Below are positions 24,304 through 33,353 of a DNA stretch of 64,000 nucleotides, one piece after another. The translations under genes were made by a program, and so were the position numbers. Source of the DNA: UBA1546 sp049302185 (GTDB lineage Bacteria > Nitrospirota > Thermodesulfovibrionia > Thermodesulfovibrionales > UBA1546); NCBI GenBank assembly GCA_049302185.1, contig JBAQLV010000012.1, forward strand, positions 45,671 through 109,670. Reading direction: 5' to 3'. Under the pieces are notes generated by a model, which saw only the letters and a program-made list of their open reading frames with translations, was not told where the DNA came from and made no database searches. Position 1 is the first letter of the stretch. Each line of letters starts with the position of its first letter.

Positions 24304-25395
24304 ATGGTTCCAATGATAGACCTGAAAAAGGAATTCGCAGAGATTAAAGGAGAGATTTTTGACATACTCACGCAGGTGCTGGAGAGTTCTCAGTATATCC
24401 TCGGCCCTAAGGTTGCCGAACTTGAAAAGAAGATTGCGGATTACCACAATGTCTCTTCTGCGATAGGCGTTGCTTCAGGCACGGATGCGCTTCACCTGAG
24501 CATTGACGCGCTTGGCATAGGAGAAGGAGACGAGGTTATTACAACACCGTTTACTTTTTTTGCCACTGCCGAGGCAATACTCTACACAGGAGCGATTCCC
24601 GTATTCGTTGATATAGAGCCTGAGACTCTGAATATGGATGTGAGCCTGATAGAAAAAAAGATTACTTCAAAAACAAAGGCTATTGTCCCTGTGCATATAT
24701 TCGGGCATCCTGCTGATATGGATGCGATTCAAAAGATAGCAAAGAAATATAACCTCAAGATAATTGAGGACTGCGCCCAGGCATTCGGCGGGACTATCAG
24801 GAATAAGAAAGTCGGAGGTTTCGGAGATGCCGGCTGTTTCAGTTTTTACCCAAGCAAAAATCTTGGCGCCTACGGTGACGGAGGCATAATAACGATTAAC
24901 AACCTTGCTGTTGCTGACAATATAAGGAAACTCAGGAATCACGGCTCTAAAGGAGCATACAAACACGAGACAATCGGATTCAACAGCAGGCTGGATGAAA
25001 TACAGGCCGGAATATTGCTCGTGAAGTTTAAGCGGATTGATGAATACAACAAAAAAAGAAGACAGAAGGCCGCGCTTTACACAGAGCTTATGTCAAACGT
25101 TGTAAAATGCCCGGTGGAAAAAGACGGTTTCTATCACGTATATCACCAGTATACGATTATGACTCTAAAGAGGGATGTTATTCAGGAAAAATTAAAGGCA
25201 TCGGGCATTGCATCGGTTGTTTATTATCCTATTCCGCTTCATTTGCAGGAGGCTCTGGGATTTCTTGGTTATAAAGAAGGCGATTTCCCTGTTACTGAAA
25301 TGGCAGTTAGAGAAGTCCTTTCATTGCCGATATATCCCGGGCTTGAGGAAGAGACGATAAAGAGGATTGCGGAGATAATAAAGGGTGTTGTTTAA
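24304..25395 (+). CDS. gnnB: DegT/DnrJ/EryC1 aminotransferase, likely GnnB
   Basis: A 363-aa PLP-dependent sugar aminotransferase. ASGTDALHLS, EDCAQAFGG and FSFYPSKNLGAYGDGG (Lys forms the internal aldimine) are the family hallmarks. It starts 2 nt after the previous stop. With the oxidoreductase it would convert UDP-GlcNAc to UDP-GlcNAc3N through a 3-keto intermediate, giving lipid A with amide-linked acyl chains at position 3. This is inferred from synteny. Confidence 0.72.
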   Translation: MVPMIDLKKEFAEIKGEIFDILTQVLESSQYILGPKVAELEKKIADYHNVSSAIGVASGTDALHLSIDALGIGEGDEVITTPFTFFATAEAILYTGAIPVFVDIEPETLNMDVSLIEKKITSKTKAIVPVHIFGHPADMDAIQKIAKKYNLKIIEDCAQAFGGTIRNKKVGGFGDAGCFSFYPSKNLGAYGDGGIITINNLAVADNIRKLRNHGSKGAYKHETIGFNSRLDEIQAGILLVKFKRIDEYNKKRRQKAALYTELMSNVVKCPVEKDGFYHVYHQYTIMTLKRDVIQEKLKASGIASVVYYPIPLHLQEALGFLGYKEGDFPVTEMAVREVLSLPIYPGLEEETIKRIAEIIKGVV

Positions 25396-25402
25396 GAATC
25401 AA

Positions 25403-25474
25403 GCATGATGCATGATGCAGGATCCATGAAGCAAGTATTTTTATCGTGAATCATGTATCCTGAATCTTGTATCC
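25403..25474. repeat. Family C heptad hairpin before lpxB
   Basis: GCATGAT units on the left arm and ATCCTGA/ATCTTGT units on the right arm, period 7, complementary around a T-rich loop. Confidence 0.87.
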
Positions 25475-25484
25475 GAATGACGCT

Positions 25485-26621
25485 ATGAATACTGTCATGA
25501 TAGTTACAGGCGAGAGTTCAGGCGAGTTATACGGTTCGCTTCTTGCAAAGGCTTTAAAGGCAAAATGCCCTGAGGCGCATATAATCGGAATTGGCGGCGA
25601 GAGGATGAAAGAGGCCGGGGTGAATATTATAGCTGGGATAGCGAGCGGATTCGGCATCTCGGAGGCGTTTGCTTCATACAGGAGAATAAAAGAGACATTC
25701 AGGAAGGCTGTTAATGCAATAGAGGAATTCTCGCCAAAGGTCTTGGTTCTCATAGACTATCCCGAATTCAATATCAGGCTTGCAAAGGTTGCTAAGAAAA
25801 AGGGGATAAAGGTCCTGTATTATGTAAGCCCGCAGGTGTGGGCATGGCGTAAGGGCAGAGTCAAGACAATCGCAGCGGTGTCGGACAGGATTGCAGTGAT
25901 ACTGCCGTTTGAAGAAGAAATTTACAGGGGCACAGGCGTTCAATGCGAGTTTGTGGGGCATCCTGTTCTTGAAGAAATAGAATCCATGACAGATGACAGG
26001 GCCAGCCTACGGAAAACTTTAGGGTTAGATACAGACTCCACTGTTGTTGCCCTGCTTCCGGGCAGCAGGCCGCATGAGCTAAAGAGTCTTTTGCCTGTTA
26101 TGATAGATGTGGTGAGAGATTTTAAAGCGGAGTTTCCTGATTACAACTGCCGGTTCATAATGCCTGTTGCGCCTAATGTTGATATTGAAAAATACCAAAC
26201 CTGTATCAGCAGGCTCAGAGATGAGGGAGTTACAGTTGAAAAAGAGCACGCGGTTAAGGCGCTTTCAATGGCTGATATGGCTGTAATCGCATCGGGCACA
26301 GCCACATTACAGGCTGCATTCCTTGAAACGCCGATGGTTGTGATATATAAACTCTCTCCTTTTTCGTATTTTATCGGCAGGCTTATAGTTGATGTAAAAT
26401 ATATTTCGCTTATAAACTTGATTTCAGGCAGAGAAGTGGTAAAGGAACTTCTTCAGTCTGAGGCAGATGCAAAAAATATTATGAGAGAGCTGAAAGAGAT
26501 TATGCTGAATAAAGATTACAGAGAACAGATGGTAACCCGGTTCCGGACAGCAAAAGAAATGTTTAAGGGCAGAAGGCCTTCCGAGAGAGTGGCGGAAATG
26601 GCATGTGAGATGACAGCGTGA
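25485..26621 (+). CDS. lpxB: Lipid-A-disaccharide synthase
   Basis: LpxB joins lipid X and UDP-diacylglucosamine to the lipid A disaccharide. The 378-aa protein starts with VTGESSGELYGSLLAKAL and has YYVSPQVWAWRKGRV, LLPGSRPHELKSLLP and IASGTATLQA. The ATG at 25485 is preferred to an upstream TTG that lies in a heptad repeat; an ATG at 25497 is also possible. msbA overlaps its stop (GTGA). Confidence 0.95.
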   Translation: MNTVMIVTGESSGELYGSLLAKALKAKCPEAHIIGIGGERMKEAGVNIIAGIASGFGISEAFASYRRIKETFRKAVNAIEEFSPKVLVLIDYPEFNIRLAKVAKKKGIKVLYYVSPQVWAWRKGRVKTIAAVSDRIAVILPFEEEIYRGTGVQCEFVGHPVLEEIESMTDDRASLRKTLGLDTDSTVVALLPGSRPHELKSLLPVMIDVVRDFKAEFPDYNCRFIMPVAPNVDIEKYQTCISRLRDEGVTVEKEHAVKALSMADMAVIASGTATLQAAFLETPMVVIYKLSPFSYFIGRLIVDVKYISLINLISGREVVKELLQSEADAKNIMRELKEIMLNKDYREQMVTRFRTAKEMFKGRRPSERVAEMACEMTA

Positions 26622-28339
26622 AAGACATCAAGAAAATTTTAAACCTCGCAAGGCCATACTGGGGGAGAATAGCGGTTGCAGGGGTAGGCAGTCTCGTCGT
26701 TTCAGGAATGAATGGATTTCTTGCATGGTTAGCAAAACCTGCTGTTGACAATGTATTTGTAGAGAAGAAAGCAGAATACCTTCCATTCATTGCTCTGGGT
26801 GTGCTCGCTGCGTATTCAATAAGAGGAATCTTCTCTTTCTTCCAGTCTTACCTCATGCGGTCTGTAGGCGCAAAGATTGTTAGAGATATGAGGGACAAAC
26901 TCTACCAGCATACTACATCCCTTCCTATGAGTTTCTTCGGCAAGGACTCTACCGGGGCGATGATATCAAGGATAATAAATGATGTAGGATCAATTCAGGG
27001 GCTGCTTGCTTACACAGTTAAAGACCTGTTTGTTGAAACCTGCACGATTATTGTGCTTGTCAGTGTTGCCATGTATATGCGGTGGGACCTGACATTGATA
27101 GCAGTCATTATTCTGCCATTGGCGCTCTATGGCGTCTCAAGGCTTGGCAAGAGACTTAAAAAAGTGAGCATGAGGGTTCAGGAAAAGATATCGAGAATAA
27201 CAGAGATACTGTCGGAGAGTTTTTCAGGGATCAAGATAATAAAGGCATTCAACAGGGAAGAGGAAGAGATATCGCGTTTCAAAAGGAACAATCACGATTA
27301 TTACAGGGAGCTCATGAGGTCTACAAGGATAATTGAGGCGACATCTCTCATGATGGACATAGTTGCAGGGCTCGGAATCGCATTTGTGATATGGTACGGC
27401 GGAAGGCTCGTTGTGGATAAAACTATAACTCCCGGGGCATTCTTCTCGTTCCTGACAGCGATATTTATGATATACACGCCTGCAAGGAGGCTTGTCGGAG
27501 TGCACAACTCTTTGCAGCAGGTAAAGGCGCCGCTTGAAAGGATTGACAGGGTTTTTGAGGAATCGAGAGAGAAGGAAGGGAAAGAGGAGCTTAAAGGAAT
27601 AAGCGAGGAAATAGTATTCAGCAATGTATCATTCCGGTATGAGAACACAAAAGATGACGCACTCGAGAACATAAACCTGAAGGTGGAAAAAGGAGAGATC
27701 ATAGCTTTGGTCGGCAGAAGCGGGGCAGGCAAGACAACATTTGCTGACCTTCTGTCAAGATTTTATAACCCCGCAAACGGCACTATCAGCATAGACGGAA
27801 TAAATATTTCTGATGTAACGCTGAAGTCGTTAAGGCAGTTAATCGGGATTGTAAGCCAGGACATAATACTATTCAATGATACAGTCCGCGCCAACATAGC
27901 ATACGGCAGAAAAGGGGCGACAGAACAGGAGATAGTTGATGCGGCAAAGGCGGCATTCGCACATGATTTTATACTTGAACTGCATCAGGGCTATACCACA
28001 GTCATAGGGGAAAGGGGGATAAGACTTTCAGGAGGGCAGAAACAGAGGCTCTCAATAGCAAGGGCGATACTTAAAAATCCTCCGATACTCGTTCTTGATG
28101 AAGCTACCTCGTCTCTTGATACCGCATCAGAGATGATGGTTCAGAAAGCGCTTGAAACACTAATGGAAGGCAGAACCACATTTGTTATTGCACACAGGCT
28201 ATCGACTGTTAGAAGCGCAGACAGGATAATAGTATTTGACAAGGGGCGGATTGTTGAATCAGGGACGCACGATGAACTTTTAACTGCAAACGGTCTTTAT
28301 AAAAAACTCTATGACCTTCAGTTTGCCGATGGCTCGTAG
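26618..28339 (+). CDS. msbA: Lipid A export ABC transporter MsbA
   Basis: A half-transporter of 573 aa: six membrane helices in residues about 1-320, then the ATPase domain with Walker A GRSGAGKTT, Q-loop, signature LSGGQKQR, Walker B ILVLDEATS and H-loop IAHRLST. It flips lipid A-core across the inner membrane. The start is GTG overlapping the lpxB stop; waaA follows after 2 nt. The lpxB-msbA-waaA context supports MsbA over other ABC exporters. Confidence 0.93.
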   Translation: MKDIKKILNLARPYWGRIAVAGVGSLVVSGMNGFLAWLAKPAVDNVFVEKKAEYLPFIALGVLAAYSIRGIFSFFQSYLMRSVGAKIVRDMRDKLYQHTTSLPMSFFGKDSTGAMISRIINDVGSIQGLLAYTVKDLFVETCTIIVLVSVAMYMRWDLTLIAVIILPLALYGVSRLGKRLKKVSMRVQEKISRITEILSESFSGIKIIKAFNREEEEISRFKRNNHDYYRELMRSTRIIEATSLMMDIVAGLGIAFVIWYGGRLVVDKTITPGAFFSFLTAIFMIYTPARRLVGVHNSLQQVKAPLERIDRVFEESREKEGKEELKGISEEIVFSNVSFRYENTKDDALENINLKVEKGEIIALVGRSGAGKTTFADLLSRFYNPANGTISIDGINISDVTLKSLRQLIGIVSQDIILFNDTVRANIAYGRKGATEQEIVDAAKAAFAHDFILELHQGYTTVIGERGIRLSGGQKQRLSIARAILKNPPILVLDEATSSLDTASEMMVQKALETLMEGRTTFVIAHRLSTVRSADRIIVFDKGRIVESGTHDELLTANGLYKKLYDLQFADGS

Positions 28340-28341
28340 AG

Positions 28342-29676
28342 ATGATTCTAAGGCTGATTTATAGTTTTCTGTATTTTATTGTCTTAATATTTCTGCTGCC
28401 CTTCCAGTACAGGAAAAGGCCAAAAGACCTCAGGCAAAGATGGCTTAAAGAGAAATTCGGATTCTTTAACTATTCACCTGGAATTTCAAAATCCCCCCAT
28501 CCCCCCTTTAGCAAAGGGGGGTTAGGGGGGATTATCTGGGTTCACGCAGTCTCTGTGGGCGAGGTCATAGCGTCACTCCCTTTATTGCAAAAACTCAAAG
28601 ACAGATACCCTTCAGTCAGTTTAGTTCTCTCAACAATCACTGACACGGGGCAGAGAGTAGCGCTGGAGAAAGTCCCTGACAGGACAAAGGTGATATATCT
28701 CCCCTTTGACCTCAGCTTTATACTTGAAAGGACTTTGAAAAACATACAGCCCAATCTATTCATAACAATTGAAACAGAACTCTGGCCAAACCTATTGCTG
28801 ATGTTAAAGAAGCGCAAAATTCCTGCAGTTGTAATGAACGGAAGGATATCGGACGATTCATTTAAGGGATATAAGAAGATAAAATTTTTCATGCAAAGCA
28901 TTATTAGTTGTGTTGACCTCTTCTGTATGCAGGATGCAGTGTATGCGGGAAGGATTAAAGAACTTGGAGCTCCGGAGGATAAGGTAAGGGTCATTGGCAG
29001 TTTTAAATTTGACACCGTGCCTTCTTTGAATATTCCGGAGTGGCCTAAACTTCTTTCTCATCCTGTTATCATTGCCGGCAGCACGCATAGGGGCGAAGAA
29101 GATTTGATAGTCTCTTCATATATTGAGCTGAAAAAAGACTTCCCTGATTTAAGCCTGATTGTCGCGCCCCGTCATCCGGAAAGGTTTAAAGAGGTGGAAG
29201 AACTTGTTAAGAAAAAAGGGCTTGAATATGTCAAATGTTCTGAACTTCGAGATTCACCCCTCCCTTATCCCCCCCTTGCTAAGGGGGGGCGGTGGGGGGG
29301 TGAACTCCAAACTATTAAGGGACTTATTGTTATTCTTGATGCAGTAGGAGAGCTTGCATCAGTTTACGGTGTTTCGGATGTTGCTGTGATAGGCGGAAGT
29401 TTCATAGAGCACGGCGGACAGAACCTTCTTGAGCCTGCCTTCTGGGCAAAACCTATAATATGCGGTCCGCACATGGAGAATTTCCCTTTTGCGAAAGAGT
29501 TCTACGAAAGGGGCGCTGCGATAGAAACTGACAGTTCAGCGCTCTGCGAAAAACTAAAAGAACTGCTTCAGTCTCCCGAGAAAAGGAAATCTATGGGAGA
29601 TAAGGCTAAGGAATTGTATAATGAAAAAGCTGGAGCGGTTGAAAAGGCGATGAAAGAGATTGAAAAGTATCTATGA
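28342..29676 (+). CDS. waaA: Kdo transferase
   Basis: WaaA (KdtA) transfers Kdo to lipid IVA. It has an N-terminal membrane anchor (about 1-20), the WVHAVSVGEV motif with the catalytic Glu, ETELWPNLL, AGSTHRGEE and the C-terminal GGSFIEHGGQNLLEPAFW. At 444 aa it is longer than usual because two family A elements are read through in frame: PPFSKGGLGG just before WVHAVSVGE and PPLAKGGRWGG in the C-terminal domain before TIKGLIVILD. Confidence 0.95.
   Translation: MILRLIYSFLYFIVLIFLLPFQYRKRPKDLRQRWLKEKFGFFNYSPGISKSPHPPFSKGGLGGIIWVHAVSVGEVIASLPLLQKLKDRYPSVSLVLSTITDTGQRVALEKVPDRTKVIYLPFDLSFILERTLKNIQPNLFITIETELWPNLLLMLKKRKIPAVVMNGRISDDSFKGYKKIKFFMQSIISCVDLFCMQDAVYAGRIKELGAPEDKVRVIGSFKFDTVPSLNIPEWPKLLSHPVIIAGSTHRGEEDLIVSSYIELKKDFPDLSLIVAPRHPERFKEVEELVKKKGLEYVKCSELRDSPLPYPPLAKGGRWGGELQTIKGLIVILDAVGELASVYGVSDVAVIGGSFIEHGGQNLLEPAFWAKPIICGPHMENFPFAKEFYERGAAIETDSSALCEKLKELLQSPEKRKSMGDKAKELYNEKAGAVEKAMKEIEKYL
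28488..28533. repeat. Family A palindrome inside waaA, copy 1
   Basis: C-run, CCCCCCTTTAGCAAAGGGGGG, G-run, reading PPFSKGGLGG in frame. It sits 5' of the catalytic Glu motif. Confidence 0.85.
29253..29304. repeat. Family A palindrome inside waaA, copy 2
   Basis: C-run, CCCCCCTTGCTAAGGGGGG, G-run, reading PPLAKGGRWGG in frame between KCSELRD and ELQTIKG. Confidence 0.85.
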
Positions 29677-29772
29677 CCCATGTTCTAAAAACAAAGAATT
29701 ATGATAGGATTTTGCTTATACTGTCCAGTAAAAAGCGATAGATTTTAAGACGGTGTGAGCCATGAGATTAAT

Positions 29773-30360
29773 ATGAAATTTATTGAATCCGAAACATTGG
29801 AACTAAAAAAAACCACCTCTGAGATTAAAGAGGCGATCATATCTATAGCGGCAATCCTTAATAAACATCAACACGGAGAATTATTTTTTGGAATTAAAAA
29901 CAATAGTACTGTTACCGGTCAGAATGTAACGGAAAAAACAATCCGTGATGTATCAAAATCCATTGCAGACCATATTGAACCTAAAATCTATCCTCACATA
30001 GAGAAATGGGGCAGGGGTATCAAGCTTATACTCTCAAAAGAGCCTGATACCGAATTCAGCGAGGTAGGGACAAAGTTTATTACTACTTTTAAGCGGAGGA
30101 GTTATTTTGAGGGCAAGAAAGGATTAGAAAAGTCGGAGGAAAAGGGCAAAGAAAGTAAGGAGAAAAGTAAGGAGAAAAGTAAGGAGAAAATTCTCCGCCT
30201 CATGATTGAGAATTCGGCAATAACTATACAGGAGATTGCAGAAATACTCGGGATGAGCCTTGCCGGTGTCGAAAAATCTATCCGAATACTTAAACAGCAG
30301 GAACGTTTGCGCCGTATCGGTCCCGACAAGGGCGGTTACTGGGAAGTGGTGAAGAAATGA
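29773..30360 (+). pseudogene. AlbA_2/Schlafen-like regulator with internal deletion
   Basis: The first roughly 74 residues (FIESETLELKKTTSEIKEAI; GELFFGIKNN) are an AlbA_2 (Schlafen-type) domain. The sequence then jumps directly to EKWGRGI and a C-terminal winged-helix part (ITIQEIAEILGMSLAGVEKS). In full-length relatives a large ATPase-like domain lies between these, so about 200 residues seem to be missing, in frame. A 12-bp tandem repeat encodes KEKS three times near 30150-30190. ATG 29773 is preferred over GTG 29755. It opens the defence island. Confidence 0.65.
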
Positions 30361-30543
30361 AAGGCGTTAAAAAGATACCAAGAAAAAAAGTAAAATCGGG
30401 TTCCGGAGAGATAAGGAAATTGAATAACTATGCCCACGATTGAATGTATAGGGGGCAAGGCATCTCCTAAACTGGAACTGGAAGAAAAAGATGCAAAGGG
30501 ATTGATCGGCAAATCGGGAGAGGAAAGAAAAAAGCCAATATAA
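30357..30543 (+). other. Gap with two tiny ORFs before radC
   Basis: One 28-codon ORF starts at 30357, overlapping the previous stop (ATGA). A second, 37 codons, covers 30430-30543. Neither resembles a known family. They may be remnants of a small gene; coding status is doubtful. Confidence 0.25.
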
Positions 30544-30570
30544 ACCATAAATTTCTATGAGTAAACAAAA

Positions 30571-31344
30571 ATGAAAGCAAAAATTACAAGAGAATCAAAA
30601 GGCATTGTCTCATGGCCTGAAGACGAAAGGCCTCGTGAGCGGTTGCTTAGCCGGGGACCACATGCTTTGACAGATGCCGAGTTGATTGCGATTTTGGTTC
30701 GGGTGGGGTTTCAGGGGACTAATGCTGTTGAGTTAGGGCGACAGTTACTGATTCAATTTGGCTCATTGCGTGCTATGGCTGAAGCTCCTCTATCTACATT
30801 GCTTGATATTAAGGGATTGAAAGGTGCAAAGGTTGCTCAATTGGCGGCTGCGATGGAGATTGCAAGGCGGGTCTCTTTGCCGGACAAACGTGAACAAATA
30901 TCCATAAAAGGTACTACTCAAGCCAGCGAATATTTGAGAGAACGTTTAAGAGGGCTGCCTGATGAACACTTTCGTGTGCTTTATTTGAATCGCCGGAATC
31001 GTCTGCTTGACGATGTGCTTATAGCTCAAGGGGCAGTTGATGGCGTCAAGCCTCCTCTGAGAAGTATCATTAATCATGCATTACGGACAAATGCGAGCAG
31101 CCTGATAGCCGCACACAATCATCCATCCGGTTTACCTGAACCGAGCGAATCAGATATTATTCTGACACGAGATTTGATTTCTGCCACACGGCCACTTGGC
31201 ATGAAAATATTAGATCACATCATTGTCGGAGAAGAAACGACATACAGTTTTGCCGATAGCGGATCGCTTGATGAACTGGAACTGGAATCATTTTCACCGT
31301 ATCCGGCAAAGAGAAATTTAAAAAGAATAAGGGAGTCGGCATGA
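30571..31344 (+). CDS. radC: RadC family JAB-domain protein
   Basis: A 257-aa protein: an N-terminal UPF0758 helix-hairpin-helix part (RPRERLLSRGPHALTDAELIA; LLDIKGLKGAKVAQL) and a C-terminal JAB/MPN domain with the metal motif HNHPSG...PSESD (His about 182). RadC has no proven role in repair; relatives are common in mobile islands. Here its stop overlaps the mod start by 4 nt, so it belongs to the restriction operon. Confidence 0.92.
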   Translation: MKAKITRESKGIVSWPEDERPRERLLSRGPHALTDAELIAILVRVGFQGTNAVELGRQLLIQFGSLRAMAEAPLSTLLDIKGLKGAKVAQLAAAMEIARRVSLPDKREQISIKGTTQASEYLRERLRGLPDEHFRVLYLNRRNRLLDDVLIAQGAVDGVKPPLRSIINHALRTNASSLIAAHNHPSGLPEPSESDIILTRDLISATRPLGMKILDHIIVGEETTYSFADSGSLDELELESFSPYPAKRNLKRIRESA

Positions 31345-33353
31345 TAACGCCAGAGCAACGACAGGAAATCATCAGGTTACTGGAAAAAGGAGAGGAACTT
31401 TCTTTGGAATGGGCGAGGATTCTCTTTCCTCCTGAGAAACGGGAATATGAGCTCGTCTATCATGGAAAGGAACGCGAAGAAGACATTATTGCCAATACCT
31501 TAGCTGTGCCTCTACAGCCCATACGCACATTTGGAAGCAACGGCGACTGGCAGAACATGCTCATTTTTGGCGATAACCTTCAGGTAATGAAATCGCTTTT
31601 GGAGTTGAAGAAGGCAGGGAAGCTTTGTAATGCCGACGGAACACCTGGCGTAAGGCTTATTTACATAGACCCGCCTTTTGCAACAAAACAAGAATTTCGT
31701 GGAAGTCAGGATCAGAAGGCGTATCAGGATAAAATAGCGGGGGCAAGTTTTTTAGAATTCCTTCGGAAAAGACTTGTTGTTCTAAGGGAATTGCTGAGTG
31801 ATGATGGAAGTATTTATATACATTTAGATTGGAAAAAAGGGCATTATGTTAAAGTCCTTATGGATGAAGTGTTGGGAGAAAATCATTTCAAAAATAGCAT
31901 TGTTTGGCACTATCGAAGATGGAGTGCCCCAAGCGATTCATTCCAAAATATGCATGATACCATTCTTTTCTATGGCAAATCAGGTGATGGTATTTTTAAT
32001 GCAGTAACGACAACGCCTACAGAGATACATCAAAGGAAATTTGAAAAGGGATGGGATCAAAATGTTGTTCCAATTGGTGGGAGCAGACAACCACAATTGA
32101 TAGTATATGATCAAAAAAGAGTTGATGAAGCAGTAAAATCAGGGCGCTTAGATTTATCGAAGTTTGCAAGAATTGTCAAAAAAGAAGAAAAAACTGTTTT
32201 AGCATCGGACGTTTTTACAGATATAGACTATATAAACTCTCAGGCTTTTGAAAGAACCGGTTACCCAACACAAAAACCAGAAGCTTTACTTTCTCGAATT
32301 ATCAAAGCCTCATCCAATTCAGGCGATCTTGTTATGGATAGTTTTGCAGGGTCTGGTACAACCTTATCTATAGCAGAAAAACTTGGCAGACGATGGATTG
32401 GTGTAGACTGTGGCAAATTAGCCATTTACACGATGCAAAAACGTCTCTTGAATATCGCCGAAAGCAAGGATTTAGAAAATCCAAAAAAGAAATACGGCAA
32501 GCAATGTAAACCCTTTACTCTCTATAACGCTGGTCTTTATGACTTTTCCAAACTTAAAGAACTCTCATGGGATTCATGGCGGTTCTTTGCTTTACAGCTT
32601 TTTCAATGCCGCGATGAGCCTCATACTGTTGGGGGTATTAAGCTTGACGGCTATCTCAAAGGGGCAAGTGTTCTGGTGTTTAATCACATGAAGGAAAAGG
32701 GCGTCAGAATTGACGAAGATACTATTGAGAGCCTGCATGAAGCCCTCGGCACACGTATTGGAAATAGGCTTTTTATTATCGCCCCTGCATTGACGTTTGA
32801 TTTTCAGCAGGACTATATCACATTAGACGGCGTTCGTTATTACGCTCTCAGGATACCGTATTCGATCGTAAATGAGCTTCATCATCGGGAGTTCACCTGC
32901 CTGAAACAGCCCTCTGACGAAATGGCTGTCAATAACACAGTTGAAGCCGTTGGGTTTGATTTTATCAGAACTCCAGAGTTGAAATTTGAATGCGGCACAA
33001 AAAAAGGGAAAGGTGATTCTCAGGATACGGCATTTATTAAAATAAAAACATTCAAGAGTGAAGCGGTTGTCAGAGAACCTATGCAAAAGAAAGGAAATCT
33101 TGAAACGCTTTCGATGGTGATGTTGGATTATGACTTTGATGAAGAATCACAGGTCTTTGATCTCGATGCTGTCTTTTATGCTGATGCGCTTGAAAAGGCA
33201 AGCTGGACACTGAATTTCCCTCCTGATTTAATAGGTAAAAAGGTAATGGCTGTCTTCATTGACATTTACGGTAATGAAGCACGCGTTGTCATTGAACCGG
33301 CACAGTTTGGGGTTCCCTCCACAAAGAAAAAGAAGAGGAGCCGGCAGGCATGA
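31341..33353 (+). CDS. Type III restriction-modification DNA methyltransferase (Mod)
   Basis: A 670-aa adenine-specific methyltransferase of the beta class. Motif IV DPPF is at about residue 110 and the SAM-binding motif (DSFAGSGTT) at about 333-341, in that order. GRRWIGVDCGKLA follows. The central region (about 150-320) would be the target-recognition domain and the last 250 residues the Res-binding part. It overlaps radC and res by 4 nt on each side. Recognition site unknown. Confidence 0.92.
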   Translation: MITPEQRQEIIRLLEKGEELSLEWARILFPPEKREYELVYHGKEREEDIIANTLAVPLQPIRTFGSNGDWQNMLIFGDNLQVMKSLLELKKAGKLCNADGTPGVRLIYIDPPFATKQEFRGSQDQKAYQDKIAGASFLEFLRKRLVVLRELLSDDGSIYIHLDWKKGHYVKVLMDEVLGENHFKNSIVWHYRRWSAPSDSFQNMHDTILFYGKSGDGIFNAVTTTPTEIHQRKFEKGWDQNVVPIGGSRQPQLIVYDQKRVDEAVKSGRLDLSKFARIVKKEEKTVLASDVFTDIDYINSQAFERTGYPTQKPEALLSRIIKASSNSGDLVMDSFAGSGTTLSIAEKLGRRWIGVDCGKLAIYTMQKRLLNIAESKDLENPKKKYGKQCKPFTLYNAGLYDFSKLKELSWDSWRFFALQLFQCRDEPHTVGGIKLDGYLKGASVLVFNHMKEKGVRIDEDTIESLHEALGTRIGNRLFIIAPALTFDFQQDYITLDGVRYYALRIPYSIVNELHHREFTCLKQPSDEMAVNNTVEAVGFDFIRTPELKFECGTKKGKGDSQDTAFIKIKTFKSEAVVREPMQKKGNLETLSMVMLDYDFDEESQVFDLDAVFYADALEKASWTLNFPPDLIGKKVMAVFIDIYGNEARVVIEPAQFGVPSTKKKKRSRQA

